This document shows, piece by piece, positions 34,659 to 43,636 of a stretch of 64,000 bases of DNA; within the stretch, counting starts at the first letter, position 1, and each line of letters begins with the position of its first letter. Both the position numbers and the translations under genes were made by a program. The notes beneath the pieces are model-generated. The model ran no database searches, had not been told where the DNA came from, and saw nothing but the letters and a program-made list of their open reading frames with translations. The DNA comes from Epilithonimonas zeae (GTDB taxonomy: Bacteria; Bacteroidota; Bacteroidia; Flavobacteriales; Weeksellaceae): NCBI RefSeq assembly GCF_023278365.1, contig NZ_CP075338.1, positions 3,410,001 to 3,474,000 of the forward strand. Direction: 5' to 3'.

Positions 34659-35162
34659 ATGAAAGAAATTGATACATTATTACAAGAACACAATCTTGAT
34701 AGATTTGAAATCGAAGAATTGCTAAGACAGAACAGAAAAATAGAAGCGATAAAAATTGTGCGCGACAGAACTCATTGGGACTTAAAAAATTCCAAAGACT
34801 TTGTAGAATCCATTGAAGGAAAACAAGCTCATTTTATAGAAAATGATTCCTTCAAAAACAGTAATGTTTCGGTTAAGATGCTCAGCAAAAATGGAAAAGT
34901 TGTAGTGAAACTAAAACTCAACAATCAGCCAGAGAAAATCGTTTTTCCAACTGACGCTGATTGGGAAGAAGTCAAAAAAGTAATGGGCAATAATCCGCAG
35001 CTTATCGCTTATGAAAAAGCCTATTTGCAAAATCCCAACGACTTTCAATATCAAAAAAATACACTTTTCATAGAGGAGGACAATTCAAGCAAATGGAAAT
35101 TTGTACTTTTGGCATCTGTTATAACAATCGTTATTATTTACTTCATTTATTCAAAATCATAA
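34659..35162 (+). CDS. Ribosomal L7/L12 C-terminal-domain-like protein with membrane anchor
   Basis: In this 167-residue protein, residues about 15-55 resemble the L7/L12 C-terminal fold (RKIEAIKIVRDRTHWDLKNSKDFVESIEGK; compare the family pattern K-x-x-A-I-K-x-V-R...L-K-x-A-K-x-x-V-E). A middle segment is charged, and a single hydrophobic helix near the C-terminus (about residues 146-163) would place the rest in the cytoplasm. Such single-domain proteins are known in Bacteroidota and other groups, but I know of no established function. It lies seven bases before the exonuclease III gene. Confidence 0.72.
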   Translation: MKEIDTLLQEHNLDRFEIEELLRQNRKIEAIKIVRDRTHWDLKNSKDFVESIEGKQAHFIENDSFKNSNVSVKMLSKNGKVVVKLKLNNQPEKIVFPTDADWEEVKKVMGNNPQLIAYEKAYLQNPNDFQYQKNTLFIEEDNSSKWKFVLLASVITIVIIYFIYSKS

Positions 35163-35169
35163 TAAAATA

Positions 35170-35934
35170 ATGAGAATCATTTCCTACAACGTCAACGGAA
35201 TCCGTGCTGCATTTACAAAAGACTTTTTAGGCTGGCTCAATGTTGCAAGTCCAGACGTGATTTGCATCCAAGAAAGCAAAGCTGGAAATGACCAAATTGA
35301 TATAGAAAGTCTTGAAAAATTAGGCTATCACAGCTATTGGCATTCAGCAGTGAGGAAAGGCTACAGCGGGGTAGGAATCGCTTCCAAAGTAAAACCTAAC
35401 CACGTAGAATATGGTTGCGGAATCGAAAGCTATGACAACGAGGGGAGAATAATGCGAGCAGATTTCAACGGATTTTCTGTAATTTCTGTTTACGTTCCAT
35501 CCGCTTCCAATATAGAAAGATTAGAATTCAAAATGCAGTTCTGTTTTGACTTTTTGGCTTACATCAAAGAACTCAGAAAAACCATCCCAAACTTAATTAT
35601 CAGTGGAGATTTCAATATTTGTCATCAAGCAATTGATATTCATAATCCAATAGGTTTGGCAAATACTTCTGGTTTCCTCCCAATGGAACGGGAATGGATG
35701 ACCAACTTTATGAAAGAAAACAGTTTGACGGATAGTTTCAGATATTTTAATGATCAGCCAGATCAATACTCTTGGTGGAGTTACAGAGCCGGCTCAAGAG
35801 CCAGAAACAAAGGTTGGCGCTTGGATTATAACTTTGTCTCCGAACCATTAAAAGAAAAAATGACCAGAGCAGTAATTCTCCCAGAGGTCAAACACTCCGA
35901 CCATTGTCCGGTTTTAGTAGAACTGAGTTTATAG
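35170..35934 (+). CDS. xth: Exodeoxyribonuclease III
   Basis: The 254-residue AP endonuclease/3'-5' exonuclease removes abasic sites. It has the EEP-fold markers MRIISYNVNGIRAA, ICIQESKAG (Glu ligand), ISGDFNICHQ, LDYNFVS and the C-terminal HSDHCPV His. The start is seven bases after the L7/L12-like gene, so both are probably one transcript. A repeat-like AT-rich gap follows. Confidence 0.96.
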   Translation: MRIISYNVNGIRAAFTKDFLGWLNVASPDVICIQESKAGNDQIDIESLEKLGYHSYWHSAVRKGYSGVGIASKVKPNHVEYGCGIESYDNEGRIMRADFNGFSVISVYVPSASNIERLEFKMQFCFDFLAYIKELRKTIPNLIISGDFNICHQAIDIHNPIGLANTSGFLPMEREWMTNFMKENSLTDSFRYFNDQPDQYSWWSYRAGSRARNKGWRLDYNFVSEPLKEKMTRAVILPEVKHSDHCPVLVELSL

Positions 35935-36015
35935 ATGATAAATGATAATCGATATTTCATCAGCGATTATTTCATCTAATATTTATAATTTATCATTCAT
36001 CAAACATCATTTATA
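35934..36015. repeat. TGATAAATGATA/TATCATTCATC-type intergenic repeat, copy 2
   Basis: ATGATAAATGATAATCGAT is matched near the end by TTATCATTCATC and ATCATTTAT, an imperfect inverted repeat resembling 24844-24906. It lies mostly upstream of the favoured GTG start of the channel gene. Confidence 0.5.
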
Positions 36016-36022
36016 TACAATC

Positions 36023-36655
36023 GTGCACGAGCAAATCAATCTTATTATAGAAATCTTGGGAACTATTTCCTTTGCGATGTCGGGAAGTTTTGCAGCGATG
36101 CAAAAACGCTTGGATCCATTTGGTGTTTTGATTATCGCATTTGTAACATCCGTTGGTGGTGGGACCGTGAGAGATTTGTTGTTGGATGTTCCTGTTTTTT
36201 GGATGACCGATATGTTAACTTGTGGATTGATTTTCACCACTTGTGTCTTCTCAATGATTTTCAAATCTATAGAAAAGAATTTCAAAGTCACATTGTTTAT
36301 ATTCGATAGTTTCGGGTTGGGATTGTTCACCATTATTGGTGTTCAGAAAGGTTTGAGCACAGGTTTTCATCCTTTGATTTGTTTAACATTAGGAACAATT
36401 ACGGGATGTTTTGGTGGGATTATTCGCGATATTTTGTTGAATAGAATTCCTTTAATCTTCCGAAAAGAAATCTATGCGACTGCCTGTATCGTAGGTGGAG
36501 GAACTTTTCTTTTGTTATCAAAATTCACAACACTTTCTTATACATTAGTGCAGATTTTCACCATTCTTTTGATTGTTACCATTAGAACTTTGGCGGTAAA
36601 ATACCATTGGAGAATCCCGAAATTTTATGGCTACGAAAGCAACGAAGAAATGTAA
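36023..36655 (+). CDS. UPF0126/TRIC-type cation channel family membrane protein
   Basis: The protein has two internal repeats, each ending with a Gly-rich RD motif: GGGTVRDLLLDVPVFWM and GGIIRDILLNRIPLIF. That is the signature of UPF0126, the bacterial relatives of TRIC channels, with about seven transmembrane helices. An ATG at 35942 gives 237 residues. I prefer the GTG at 36023 (HEQINLIIEILGTIS), which gives 210 residues, closer to the family, and leaves the repeat-like sequence untranslated. Its ion selectivity in bacteria is only partly known. Confidence 0.85.
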   Translation: MHEQINLIIEILGTISFAMSGSFAAMQKRLDPFGVLIIAFVTSVGGGTVRDLLLDVPVFWMTDMLTCGLIFTTCVFSMIFKSIEKNFKVTLFIFDSFGLGLFTIIGVQKGLSTGFHPLICLTLGTITGCFGGIIRDILLNRIPLIFRKEIYATACIVGGGTFLLLSKFTTLSYTLVQIFTILLIVTIRTLAVKYHWRIPKFYGYESNEEM

Positions 36656-36662
36656 CACCGCA

Positions 36663-36775
36663 TCCGTAGCCCTGATTGGCTCTTTCTTTTTTAATTATTT
36701 TAAAGGAATCGTCGAAACTTCGTTTTGCAGCAGTTACCCCACAGCGATGACGCGGAAAGCAGATTCCCGGCTCCT
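36663..36775 (-). repeat. AGCCGGGAA-type repeat, copy 2
   Basis: On the minus strand it begins AGCCGGGAATCTGCTTTCC, continues to AAAACGAAGTTTCGACGATTCC, an A-rich spacer and CAATCAGGGCTACGGAT. This is the same order as copy 1 at 20821-20946, in opposite orientation. The variable middle (about 30 bases) does not match copy 1. It lies 3' of the channel gene. Confidence 0.85.
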
Positions 36776-36784
36776 AAAAATAAA

Positions 36785-36812
36785 AAAGGACTGAAACTAC
36801 TTTCAATCCTTT
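36785..36812 (-). terminator. Terminator of the TPR-like protein gene
   Basis: AAAAGGACTGAAA and TTTCAATCCTTT pair with one mismatch around CTAC, ten bases past the stop on the minus strand. Confidence 0.75.
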
Positions 36813-36821
36813 AAATTTATT

Positions 36822-37388
36822 TTAGTGGAATTTTCCTCTCATTCGCATATTTGGGTTGTGCATATGTTTTTGCATCGTCGGCATTTTCATCTGCTCTTTC
36901 ATCATTTTGATTTGGTCGGTCATCATTCCTGCAGAATCCAATTGTTTAGCTTCATCCAAAAGTTTTTGAGCTTCATTTTTTCTGCCTTTAGAAAGTGCAG
37001 CAGCCGCCAGATTTAGTTTTGCCATTGCTCTGTCGTGCTTCATATTCAATCCGTAATCTAAAGCTTTTTTCATCAATCCTTCAGTTTTTTGAGGATTATC
37101 CTGAGCCGTTGTCAACGCCTGAAGATAATGGAAATAACCATACTGACTCTTGTGAAGTTGAGATTGAAAATTGGTGATATTAGCCAAAAACTTGGAAGCT
37201 TTTTCCATATTTTGTTTTCTCAGTTGCCAAAATGCCAAAAGAATATTTTCGTTTTTGAAGAAAAGTGCGATTGGGATTGCAGAAAGCACAACCAAAACGA
37301 TTCCCCAACCGATATTACGATTGAACATCAGATAAACGCCCAAGGCGATAATGATTGCAGCGACTACAAATTTTATGTATTTGTTCAT
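36822..37388 (-). CDS. Membrane protein with TPR-like C-terminal part
   Basis: The 188-residue protein has two hydrophobic helices at the N-terminus (about residues 5-22 and 28-46). A helical region follows (about 50-160) with TPR-like spacing (YGYFHYLQALTTAQD..., AKLNLAAAALSKGRKNEAQKLLDEAKQLD), and the C-terminus is rich in Met, His and Lys (MKEQMKMPTMQKHMHNPNM). The Met/His tail could bind metal; that is a guess. No close family is recognised. Confidence 0.75.
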   Translation of the reverse strand: MNKYIKFVVAAIIIALGVYLMFNRNIGWGIVLVVLSAIPIALFFKNENILLAFWQLRKQNMEKASKFLANITNFQSQLHKSQYGYFHYLQALTTAQDNPQKTEGLMKKALDYGLNMKHDRAMAKLNLAAAALSKGRKNEAQKLLDEAKQLDSAGMMTDQIKMMKEQMKMPTMQKHMHNPNMRMRGKFH

Positions 37389-37510
37389 TTTTAAAATTTA
37401 GGATGCAAAGATAAGAATTACTAAGAAGAATTCCGATAGTTATAATATGATGAATTTGTTGATTGATATTAATTATCAATCCCAATCCATTTATATTTTG
37501 GAATAATCTA

Positions 37511-37518
37511 TATCTTTG
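37511..37518 (+). promoter_or_regulatory. -7 element upstream of the T9SS cargo gene
   Basis: TATCTTTG matches TAnnTTTG and lies 31 bases before the ATG. A TTG at a suitable distance was not found. Confidence 0.4.
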
Positions 37519-37549
37519 ATTCCCAAAATAACCATTACAATAATTATAG

Positions 37550-40336
37550 ATGAGACACTATTTTATCCTTTTAATTTCTTTTTTTTCAATAACGATTTCT
37601 GCACAGAATGTCAATGCTGATGTTTTTGAAATCAATCATCAGGCAAGTCTGTATTCCAAAAATCTTTTTAAGTATAAAGATAAAATTCTGTTTGCAGGAG
37701 ATGATTTTTATGGCTATAATTATCAACTTTGGGTTTACAATAATACAACAAAAAAGAGCCAATTATTAAGAACAATTTCATCCGGAGGTAATTCTGCTTT
37801 TTTTGGTAGCTCTCCACGTTTTTTGGAATTGAATGATAAGGTTTATTTTTTAGCTGATAATACTTCCAAGTCTGTTATGGAACTTTGGGTAACAGATGCA
37901 ACAAGTAATGGTACACAAAAAGTATATGAGTTTCCTCAAAGATGGGTTGTTGAATTTAAAACATTTGAAAATAAACTTTTTATAAGTACGTTGAGTGGTC
38001 TCATAATTTCGGATGGAACGACATCTGGTTCCAAAGCGATATCTGAAATTGGTTCGGTGGAAGTCACGCCAGGAGCTGATCATTTTGGTGGGTATATGAT
38101 TTTTGGAGCAAAAACTGGGAACTATTCTAATCAGTTATGGGCAACCAATGGTACAGAAACCATCAGGATATTAGATGAAGTCACCAACGAAATTCTCTAT
38201 GTTTTTACAGAGTCATTTGCATACAATCTTGCGGGTAAGTTTATTTTTTATGGACGCAATGCTACTGGAACAAAGGGTGGCCTTTGGAAATTTGATTTTG
38301 TAACAAAAAAAGCAAAGCTGATAACCGAAAATTATTCGTTTGCAGGAGGCGTTTTGGTGAATGATAAATTAATTTATAAAGCAGCTAATTCTCAAAACTA
38401 TGGCACTCTGTGGTCAACGGATGGAACAGCTGAAAATACCATTGCGTTGAATAACGAGAATTATTTCGTTGCAACGATGACCAATCAGAATTTCGTAATG
38501 AAAAATGGAAATTTTGCTTATTTTTTTCCAACAATTCAGAACCGAAATGTTCTTTGGAGAACAGATGGTACTATTGAAGGTACAAAGCCTACCAATGTTG
38601 TTATGAATGATTATGCCCCAGATCTACTTTATCAGCTACCACTCAATAAAAATCTGGTAATAAGAACTGCCGGCGACGAAAAACGTTGGCTGTTAGATGA
38701 AAATGAAATCTTAACACCTTTGTACCAAAACTTAAGCGATGGTGCGGAGATGCCAGGAAAAATTATCTTTCCTTATAATAATACCAAAAATGGAAATGAG
38801 TTATTTCAGTTTGATTTTGTTAACAAATCTGTTGAGCTTTTCCATGATGGTAATCATTCTACGGGAAGTAATCCTAAAAATTTTAAAATCAATGAAAAAC
38901 TTTTATTCACTGCAAATGATTATGAACACGGTAATTCATTTTATACTTTGGATAGTAAAACCGATGTTCCAAAAAGAATTGAATCTATCAATGGTTTTTC
39001 TGATGGAACATTAATCAAAGTAGGTGATTTTTACTATCTCAAGCCAAACGCTACAACCAATTCTATTGCAAAAACTGATGGAAGCGAAGAAAGAACAGAA
39101 GTTGTTTACATACCGAATCCGGATAAGATAGATGAATACAGTTCTTTTGGTAATCTCAATAATCAATCATTAATTTTTACAACTCGTAATTATGACCAGT
39201 TAAAATTGTGGAAAACTGATATTGACAGTTATATGGCTACAACAATTAAAACGATTTCTATATCATCTAATCTTCCCAGCACAACAGAAACTATTAACTA
39301 CAATGGATATTTGTATTTTGTAGTAACAACTCCGGATTATAAAACACAAATATGGAGAACAGACGGAACTGCTGAAAATACAAGCTTGGCTCCTTTTACA
39401 ATTCCTACTTCCTTCACCAATGATATACCCGTATTTTTAACCATCTTTGAAAATAAATTACTTGTCAGTATAGATAATAGACTCTGGTCGTATGATAGCG
39501 TTACAAATGATGTGAAACAAATCACCATTCCAACTGATTTTCAATATGGTTTACCAATTAGTTCATCCAAAAAACCTGAAATTATTGATGGTAAGCTTTA
39601 TTTGCTATCTCAAAGTGGTTATGGGACTGTGTATAAATTCGATAATTTGCAGGATCCTCCGGTAGCAATGGTAAGTGATAATATGATGGGATATTTTTCT
39701 GAGTTCCAGAAATGTGGTAACCAAATTTACTTTGCTACAGGAAATAATGAAAACAGGTATAATGCTTTTTGGAGTTTAGATCCTGTCAATAACACCAGCA
39801 GTCTCATCTTTATGAATGATTACTCTGGAACTAATAGAGTTAAGAATTTGGCATGTGCAAAAAATTATATGTATTTCTCTCGTGAAAACAGTAACAAACT
39901 CTTACGTACCAGTGGAACACAAGATAGTATCACACCCATAGATATTACAATAGATAATGCCGATCAGTTGGTATCTTCAGATTCCATAGATAATATTTTT
40001 CTATTTGATGGTAACTTGTATTTGGTTCTTAAAACTGTAGAATCTGGTCAGGAACTTTTTCATGTCAAAACAGATTTGCCAACTTATCTTGCAGTGGAAA
40101 ATGGAGAACCCTCAAAAAATTCGAAAATTAAAATTTCTCCCAATCCAACTTCTGGTTTTATAAAAATATTTGCAAAAACAGCGATTAATAAAGTTGAAGT
40201 TTACGATTATTCTGGAGTTAAAATACTTGAATCACAATCGGATAATTTGGATTTCACTAAATTTAATTCGGGAGTTTATTTGGTTAAAATTTATACCAAT
40301 GATTCTATAGAAACAAAAAAAATAATTAAAAAATAA
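37550..40336 (+). CDS. Secreted protein with T9SS type A C-terminal sorting domain and W-x-T-DGT repeats
   Basis: The 928-residue protein begins with a signal peptide (FILLISFFSITISAQ). It has at least five repeats of the pattern LW-x-TDGT/N-GT (ELWVTDATSNGTQ, LWATNGTET, LWSTDGTAENT, LWRTDGTIEGT, IWRTDGTAENT), probably a beta-propeller-like array. It ends with the type A sorting domain, ISPNPTSGFIKI through DYSGVKIL to FNSGVYLVKI. It should be exported by the type IX system and released or anchored to the surface. Its ligand is unknown. It follows the porX region and ends at the hairpin at 40342. Confidence 0.9.
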   Translation: MRHYFILLISFFSITISAQNVNADVFEINHQASLYSKNLFKYKDKILFAGDDFYGYNYQLWVYNNTTKKSQLLRTISSGGNSAFFGSSPRFLELNDKVYFLADNTSKSVMELWVTDATSNGTQKVYEFPQRWVVEFKTFENKLFISTLSGLIISDGTTSGSKAISEIGSVEVTPGADHFGGYMIFGAKTGNYSNQLWATNGTETIRILDEVTNEILYVFTESFAYNLAGKFIFYGRNATGTKGGLWKFDFVTKKAKLITENYSFAGGVLVNDKLIYKAANSQNYGTLWSTDGTAENTIALNNENYFVATMTNQNFVMKNGNFAYFFPTIQNRNVLWRTDGTIEGTKPTNVVMNDYAPDLLYQLPLNKNLVIRTAGDEKRWLLDENEILTPLYQNLSDGAEMPGKIIFPYNNTKNGNELFQFDFVNKSVELFHDGNHSTGSNPKNFKINEKLLFTANDYEHGNSFYTLDSKTDVPKRIESINGFSDGTLIKVGDFYYLKPNATTNSIAKTDGSEERTEVVYIPNPDKIDEYSSFGNLNNQSLIFTTRNYDQLKLWKTDIDSYMATTIKTISISSNLPSTTETINYNGYLYFVVTTPDYKTQIWRTDGTAENTSLAPFTIPTSFTNDIPVFLTIFENKLLVSIDNRLWSYDSVTNDVKQITIPTDFQYGLPISSSKKPEIIDGKLYLLSQSGYGTVYKFDNLQDPPVAMVSDNMMGYFSEFQKCGNQIYFATGNNENRYNAFWSLDPVNNTSSLIFMNDYSGTNRVKNLACAKNYMYFSRENSNKLLRTSGTQDSITPIDITIDNADQLVSSDSIDNIFLFDGNLYLVLKTVESGQELFHVKTDLPTYLAVENGEPSKNSKIKISPNPTSGFIKIFAKTAINKVEVYDYSGVKILESQSDNLDFTKFNSGVYLVKIYTNDSIETKKIIKK

Positions 40337-40341
40337 AATAG

Positions 40342-40373
40342 AAAAATAGCACCTCAATTGAGGTGCTATTTTT
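40342..40373. terminator. Perfect palindromic terminator
   Basis: AAAAATAGCACCTCAA and its exact complement form a 16-base perfect stem without a loop, T-run on both sides. It serves the converging T9SS gene (+) and uvrC (-) and overlaps the uvrC stop. Confidence 0.9.
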
Positions 40374-42165
40374 AATTCTTGTTAAAAAACTCCCAGACAA
40401 TTTTTGCCTTAGCTTTTCCAAGAATTTCTTCCAATGTGACGATGTCGGCTTCTTTCACTCTTTTTACAGATTTCAGTTTTGATAAAAGCAGTTCAATTGT
40501 TTTTCCGCCAACGCCTGGGATTTCTTCCAACTCAGATTTGATTGTAGAATTTTTTCGTCTAGTTCTGTGATGTTTTACACCAAAACGATGGGCTTCGTCT
40601 CTCACACGTTGAAGAATCTTAAGTGTTTCAGCCTTTTTATCAATATACAATGGAATCGAATCTTCTGGAAAATAAATTTCTTCCAATCTTTTAGCAATTC
40701 CGATGATTGTTATTTTTCCGTAAAGTCCAAGCAGTTTCAAACTTTTGACTGCGGATGATAATTGACCTTTTCCACCATCAATTAGAATCAGCTGAGGTAA
40801 GGGTTCACCTTCGTCAATTAATCTTCTGTAACGACGGTAAATTACTTCTTCCATTGTTGCAAAGTCGTTTGGACCTTCAACCGTTTTTGGATGGAAAATC
40901 CTGTAATCTGCTTTACTTGGTTTTCCGTCTTTGAAAACTACGCAAGCCGAAACAGGATTGGTTCCCTGGATATTTGAGTTGTCAAAACCTTCTATGTGGC
41001 GCGGTTCTACAGGCATATGCAGAATTTTCTGCATCTCGGACATTATCCTATTAGTATGCCTTTCCGGGTCAACAATCTGAACTTGTTTCAACTTCTCAAC
41101 ACGATATTCTTTGGCGTTTTTTTCAGAAAGCTCTACAATTCTTTTCTTATCGCCAACTTTCGGGACAATCAATTTTACATTAGGGATTTCGATTCCTAAA
41201 TGGAATGGAATTAGAATCTCCTTCGAACCCGAATCAAATTTCTGACGAATCTCCACAATGGCTTCTTCCAAAATATCTTCATCCGTTTCTTCCAAAACTT
41301 TCTTGATTTCTGTAGTAAAACTCTGAACAATAGAACCATTTCTGATTTTGAAATAATTCACATAAGCCGCCGTTTCATCGCTCGTCATTCCAAAAACATC
41401 CACATCATCAATACTTGGATTCACAACTGTATGTTTGGCTTGGTAATCATCCAGAGATTCTATATTCTGCTTTATCATCTGCGCTTTCTCAAATTCCAGA
41501 TTCGAAGCAAAACGATACATTCTTTCTTCCAGATATTTTTTTGCAAAACGGAAATCACCTTTGATAATTCCTCGGATAGCTTCTACTTTTTCGTCGTAAT
41601 CTTCCTTAGATTCCAAGTCTTCGCAAGGACCATTGCAATTTTTGATATGATATTCCAAACAAACCCGGTATTTTCCTTCCGCAATTTTCTCTGGAGCAAG
41701 ATTCAGGTTGCACGTTCGTATTTTATAAAGACTTTTAATCGTATCAAGCAGAATTCTCGCTGGTCTCACTTTGGCATAAGGACCATAATATTCGGAGCCG
41801 TCTTTAATTTTAGTTCTTGTCAGAAAAATTCTTGGAAAGTCCTCATTCTTGATGCAAATCCAAGGATAAGTTTTATCATCTTTCAACATCACATTGTAAA
41901 AAGGCTGATGCGTTTTTATGAGGTTGTTTTCCAAAAGAAGTGCGTCGTACTCGCTATTCACAACGGTTGTCTCCAATCTATGGATTTTAGAAACCATTAT
42001 TCTGGTTCTATAACCGTTCTGATTTTTGTTGAAGTAAGAAAGAACTCTCTTGTTAAGATGTTTGGCTTTCCCAACATACAAAAGCTGGTCGTTCTTATCA
42101 TAATAACGATAAACGCCTGGTTCCGAAGGAAGAGTTTTGAGCTGAAGTTCTAAATTAGGATTCAC
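40372..42165 (-). CDS. uvrC: UvrABC system protein C
   Basis: UvrC makes the dual incision in nucleotide excision repair. The 597-residue protein has a GIY-YIG-type N-terminal nuclease (GVYRYYDKNDQLLYVGKAK, residues about 16-34), a UVR segment (about residues 205-240), the RNase H-like endonuclease domain (IEGFDNSNIQGTNPV; IDGGKGQ) and a C-terminal HhH pair (IPGVGGKTIELLLSKLKSVK). The start is GTG at 42165; the nearby ATG is out of frame. Confidence 0.96.
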   Translation of the reverse strand: MNPNLELQLKTLPSEPGVYRYYDKNDQLLYVGKAKHLNKRVLSYFNKNQNGYRTRIMVSKIHRLETTVVNSEYDALLLENNLIKTHQPFYNVMLKDDKTYPWICIKNEDFPRIFLTRTKIKDGSEYYGPYAKVRPARILLDTIKSLYKIRTCNLNLAPEKIAEGKYRVCLEYHIKNCNGPCEDLESKEDYDEKVEAIRGIIKGDFRFAKKYLEERMYRFASNLEFEKAQMIKQNIESLDDYQAKHTVVNPSIDDVDVFGMTSDETAAYVNYFKIRNGSIVQSFTTEIKKVLEETDEDILEEAIVEIRQKFDSGSKEILIPFHLGIEIPNVKLIVPKVGDKKRIVELSEKNAKEYRVEKLKQVQIVDPERHTNRIMSEMQKILHMPVEPRHIEGFDNSNIQGTNPVSACVVFKDGKPSKADYRIFHPKTVEGPNDFATMEEVIYRRYRRLIDEGEPLPQLILIDGGKGQLSSAVKSLKLLGLYGKITIIGIAKRLEEIYFPEDSIPLYIDKKAETLKILQRVRDEAHRFGVKHHRTRRKNSTIKSELEEIPGVGGKTIELLLSKLKSVKRVKEADIVTLEEILGKAKAKIVWEFFNKN

Positions 42166-42304
42166 ATTACAAATTTAGCGAAATCGAAGGTTTAAATCTA
42201 ATAATGACAAAAAAATTGCCAAATACGATTTAGCTTTTCGATTGGATTTTAATTTCAAAATTATTGATTAATTTGTACCTTGCCTTAACGAAACCGAAAT
42301 CATT

Positions 42305-43591
42305 ATGAACGAGATAATTTGTCCAAATTGTAAAAAAGCATTTAAAGTGGACGAAGCTGGATTTGCCGAGATTTTGAAACAAGTTCGCAATCATCAATTT
42401 GAAGAAGAATTGCAGGAGCGTTTGAAATTGGCTGAAAGAGAAAAGAACAGCGAGATTGAACTTAATAAAGAAAAATTCAAAAGTTATCTGCAAGAACAGC
42501 TTTCTAAAAAGGATGCTGAAATTTCTCAATTAAAATCGGTTAAAGAATTAGAGATTACAGATAAAGTTTCTGAAAAAGAAAAGGAAATTCTGGAACTAAA
42601 AGCAAAAATTGAAAAAGCCGAAACCGAAAAGAAATTGGCGGTTTCAGAAGCTGTTCAGAAATTTGAGAAAGAAAAAAATAATCTCGAAAATGAGAAAATT
42701 GATCTTGGCAACAGACTGAAAAATAAAGATTTGGAGAAAGAACTTTCCGAAAAATCTTTGAAAGAACAATTTAATGAAAAACTGAAGTCAAAAGATGAAA
42801 TCATCAAATATAAGGATGAAGAAATCGATCGTGTAAAGGAAATGAAAGCCAGACTTTCTACCAAAATGCTTGGTGAAACTTTGGAACAACATTGCGAGAT
42901 AGAGTTTAATAAATTGCGTGCTACTGCGTTTCCAAATGTTTATTTCGAAAAGGATAATGACTCGCGTTCCGGCAGTAAAGGTGATTTTATTTTTAAGGAA
43001 TTTGATGATTCGGGTAACGAAATCATTTCAATTATGTTTGAAATGAAAAATGAAGCTGACCAGACTGCAACTAAAAAAAGAAACGAAGATTTTTTCCGGG
43101 AACTAGACAAAGACAGAAGTGAAAAAAAATGCGAATATGCCGTAATGGTTTCTTTGCTGGAAACCGAAAATGAGTTTTATAACACAGGTATTGTGGATGT
43201 TTCGCATCGTTTCCCAAAAATGTATGTGGTTCGTCCGCAGTTTTTTATTCCGATTATCACACTTTTGAGAAATGCTGCTATGAACTCACTGCAGTATAAA
43301 AAAGAACTCGCTTTAGTGAGGAATCAGAATATTGACATTACCAATTTTGAAGAAAAAATCAATGTATTCAAAGAAGGATTTGCGAAGAATTATGAATTAG
43401 CGAGCCGACAGTTTAAAACTGCAGTTGATGAAATTGATAAAACGATAATTCATCTGCAAAAAACAAAAGATGCATTGCTTTCTTCTGTTAATAATCTGCG
43501 TCTTGCCAATAATAAAGCAGAAGATTTGACCATCAAAAAACTGACTTACGGAAACCCTACAATGAAGGAAAAATTTGATGATTTAAAATAA
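42305..43591 (+). CDS. DUF2130 domain-containing coiled-coil protein
   Basis: The 428-residue protein has an N-terminal CPNC zinc-ribbon-like start ([10 protein letters not shown]), a long Glu/Lys coiled coil (about residues 30-190) and a C-terminal alpha/beta domain (about 195-420: [25 protein letters not shown]..., [12 protein letters not shown]) that looks like a restriction-endonuclease-type fold with acidic residues and the EMKNE motif. The function is not established. It is monocistronic with a terminator at 43603. Confidence 0.85.
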   Translation: MNEIICPNCKKAFKVDEAGFAEILKQVRNHQFEEELQERLKLAEREKNSEIELNKEKFKSYLQEQLSKKDAEISQLKSVKELEITDKVSEKEKEILELKAKIEKAETEKKLAVSEAVQKFEKEKNNLENEKIDLGNRLKNKDLEKELSEKSLKEQFNEKLKSKDEIIKYKDEEIDRVKEMKARLSTKMLGETLEQHCEIEFNKLRATAFPNVYFEKDNDSRSGSKGDFIFKEFDDSGNEIISIMFEMKNEADQTATKKRNEDFFRELDKDRSEKKCEYAVMVSLLETENEFYNTGIVDVSHRFPKMYVVRPQFFIPIITLLRNAAMNSLQYKKELALVRNQNIDITNFEEKINVFKEGFAKNYELASRQFKTAVDEIDKTIIHLQKTKDALLSSVNNLRLANNKAEDLTIKKLTYGNPTMKEKFDDLK

Positions 43592-43602
43592 AAATATCAT
43601 TC

Positions 43603-43634
43603 AAAAGAGTCAAAGAATATTTGGCTCTTTTTTT
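43603..43634. terminator. Terminator between the DUF2130 gene and the flippase-like gene
   Basis: AAAAGAGTCAAA and TTTGGCTCTTTT pair with one mismatch around GAATA, then a T-run. It serves converging genes. Confidence 0.8.
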
Positions 43635-43636
43635 AA

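Noticed and set aside
41431-42153. A 240-residue plus-strand frame opposite uvrC.
   Set aside because: The composition is that of an antisense shadow (Phe, Ile and Arg runs) and uvrC motifs occupy the complementary strand.
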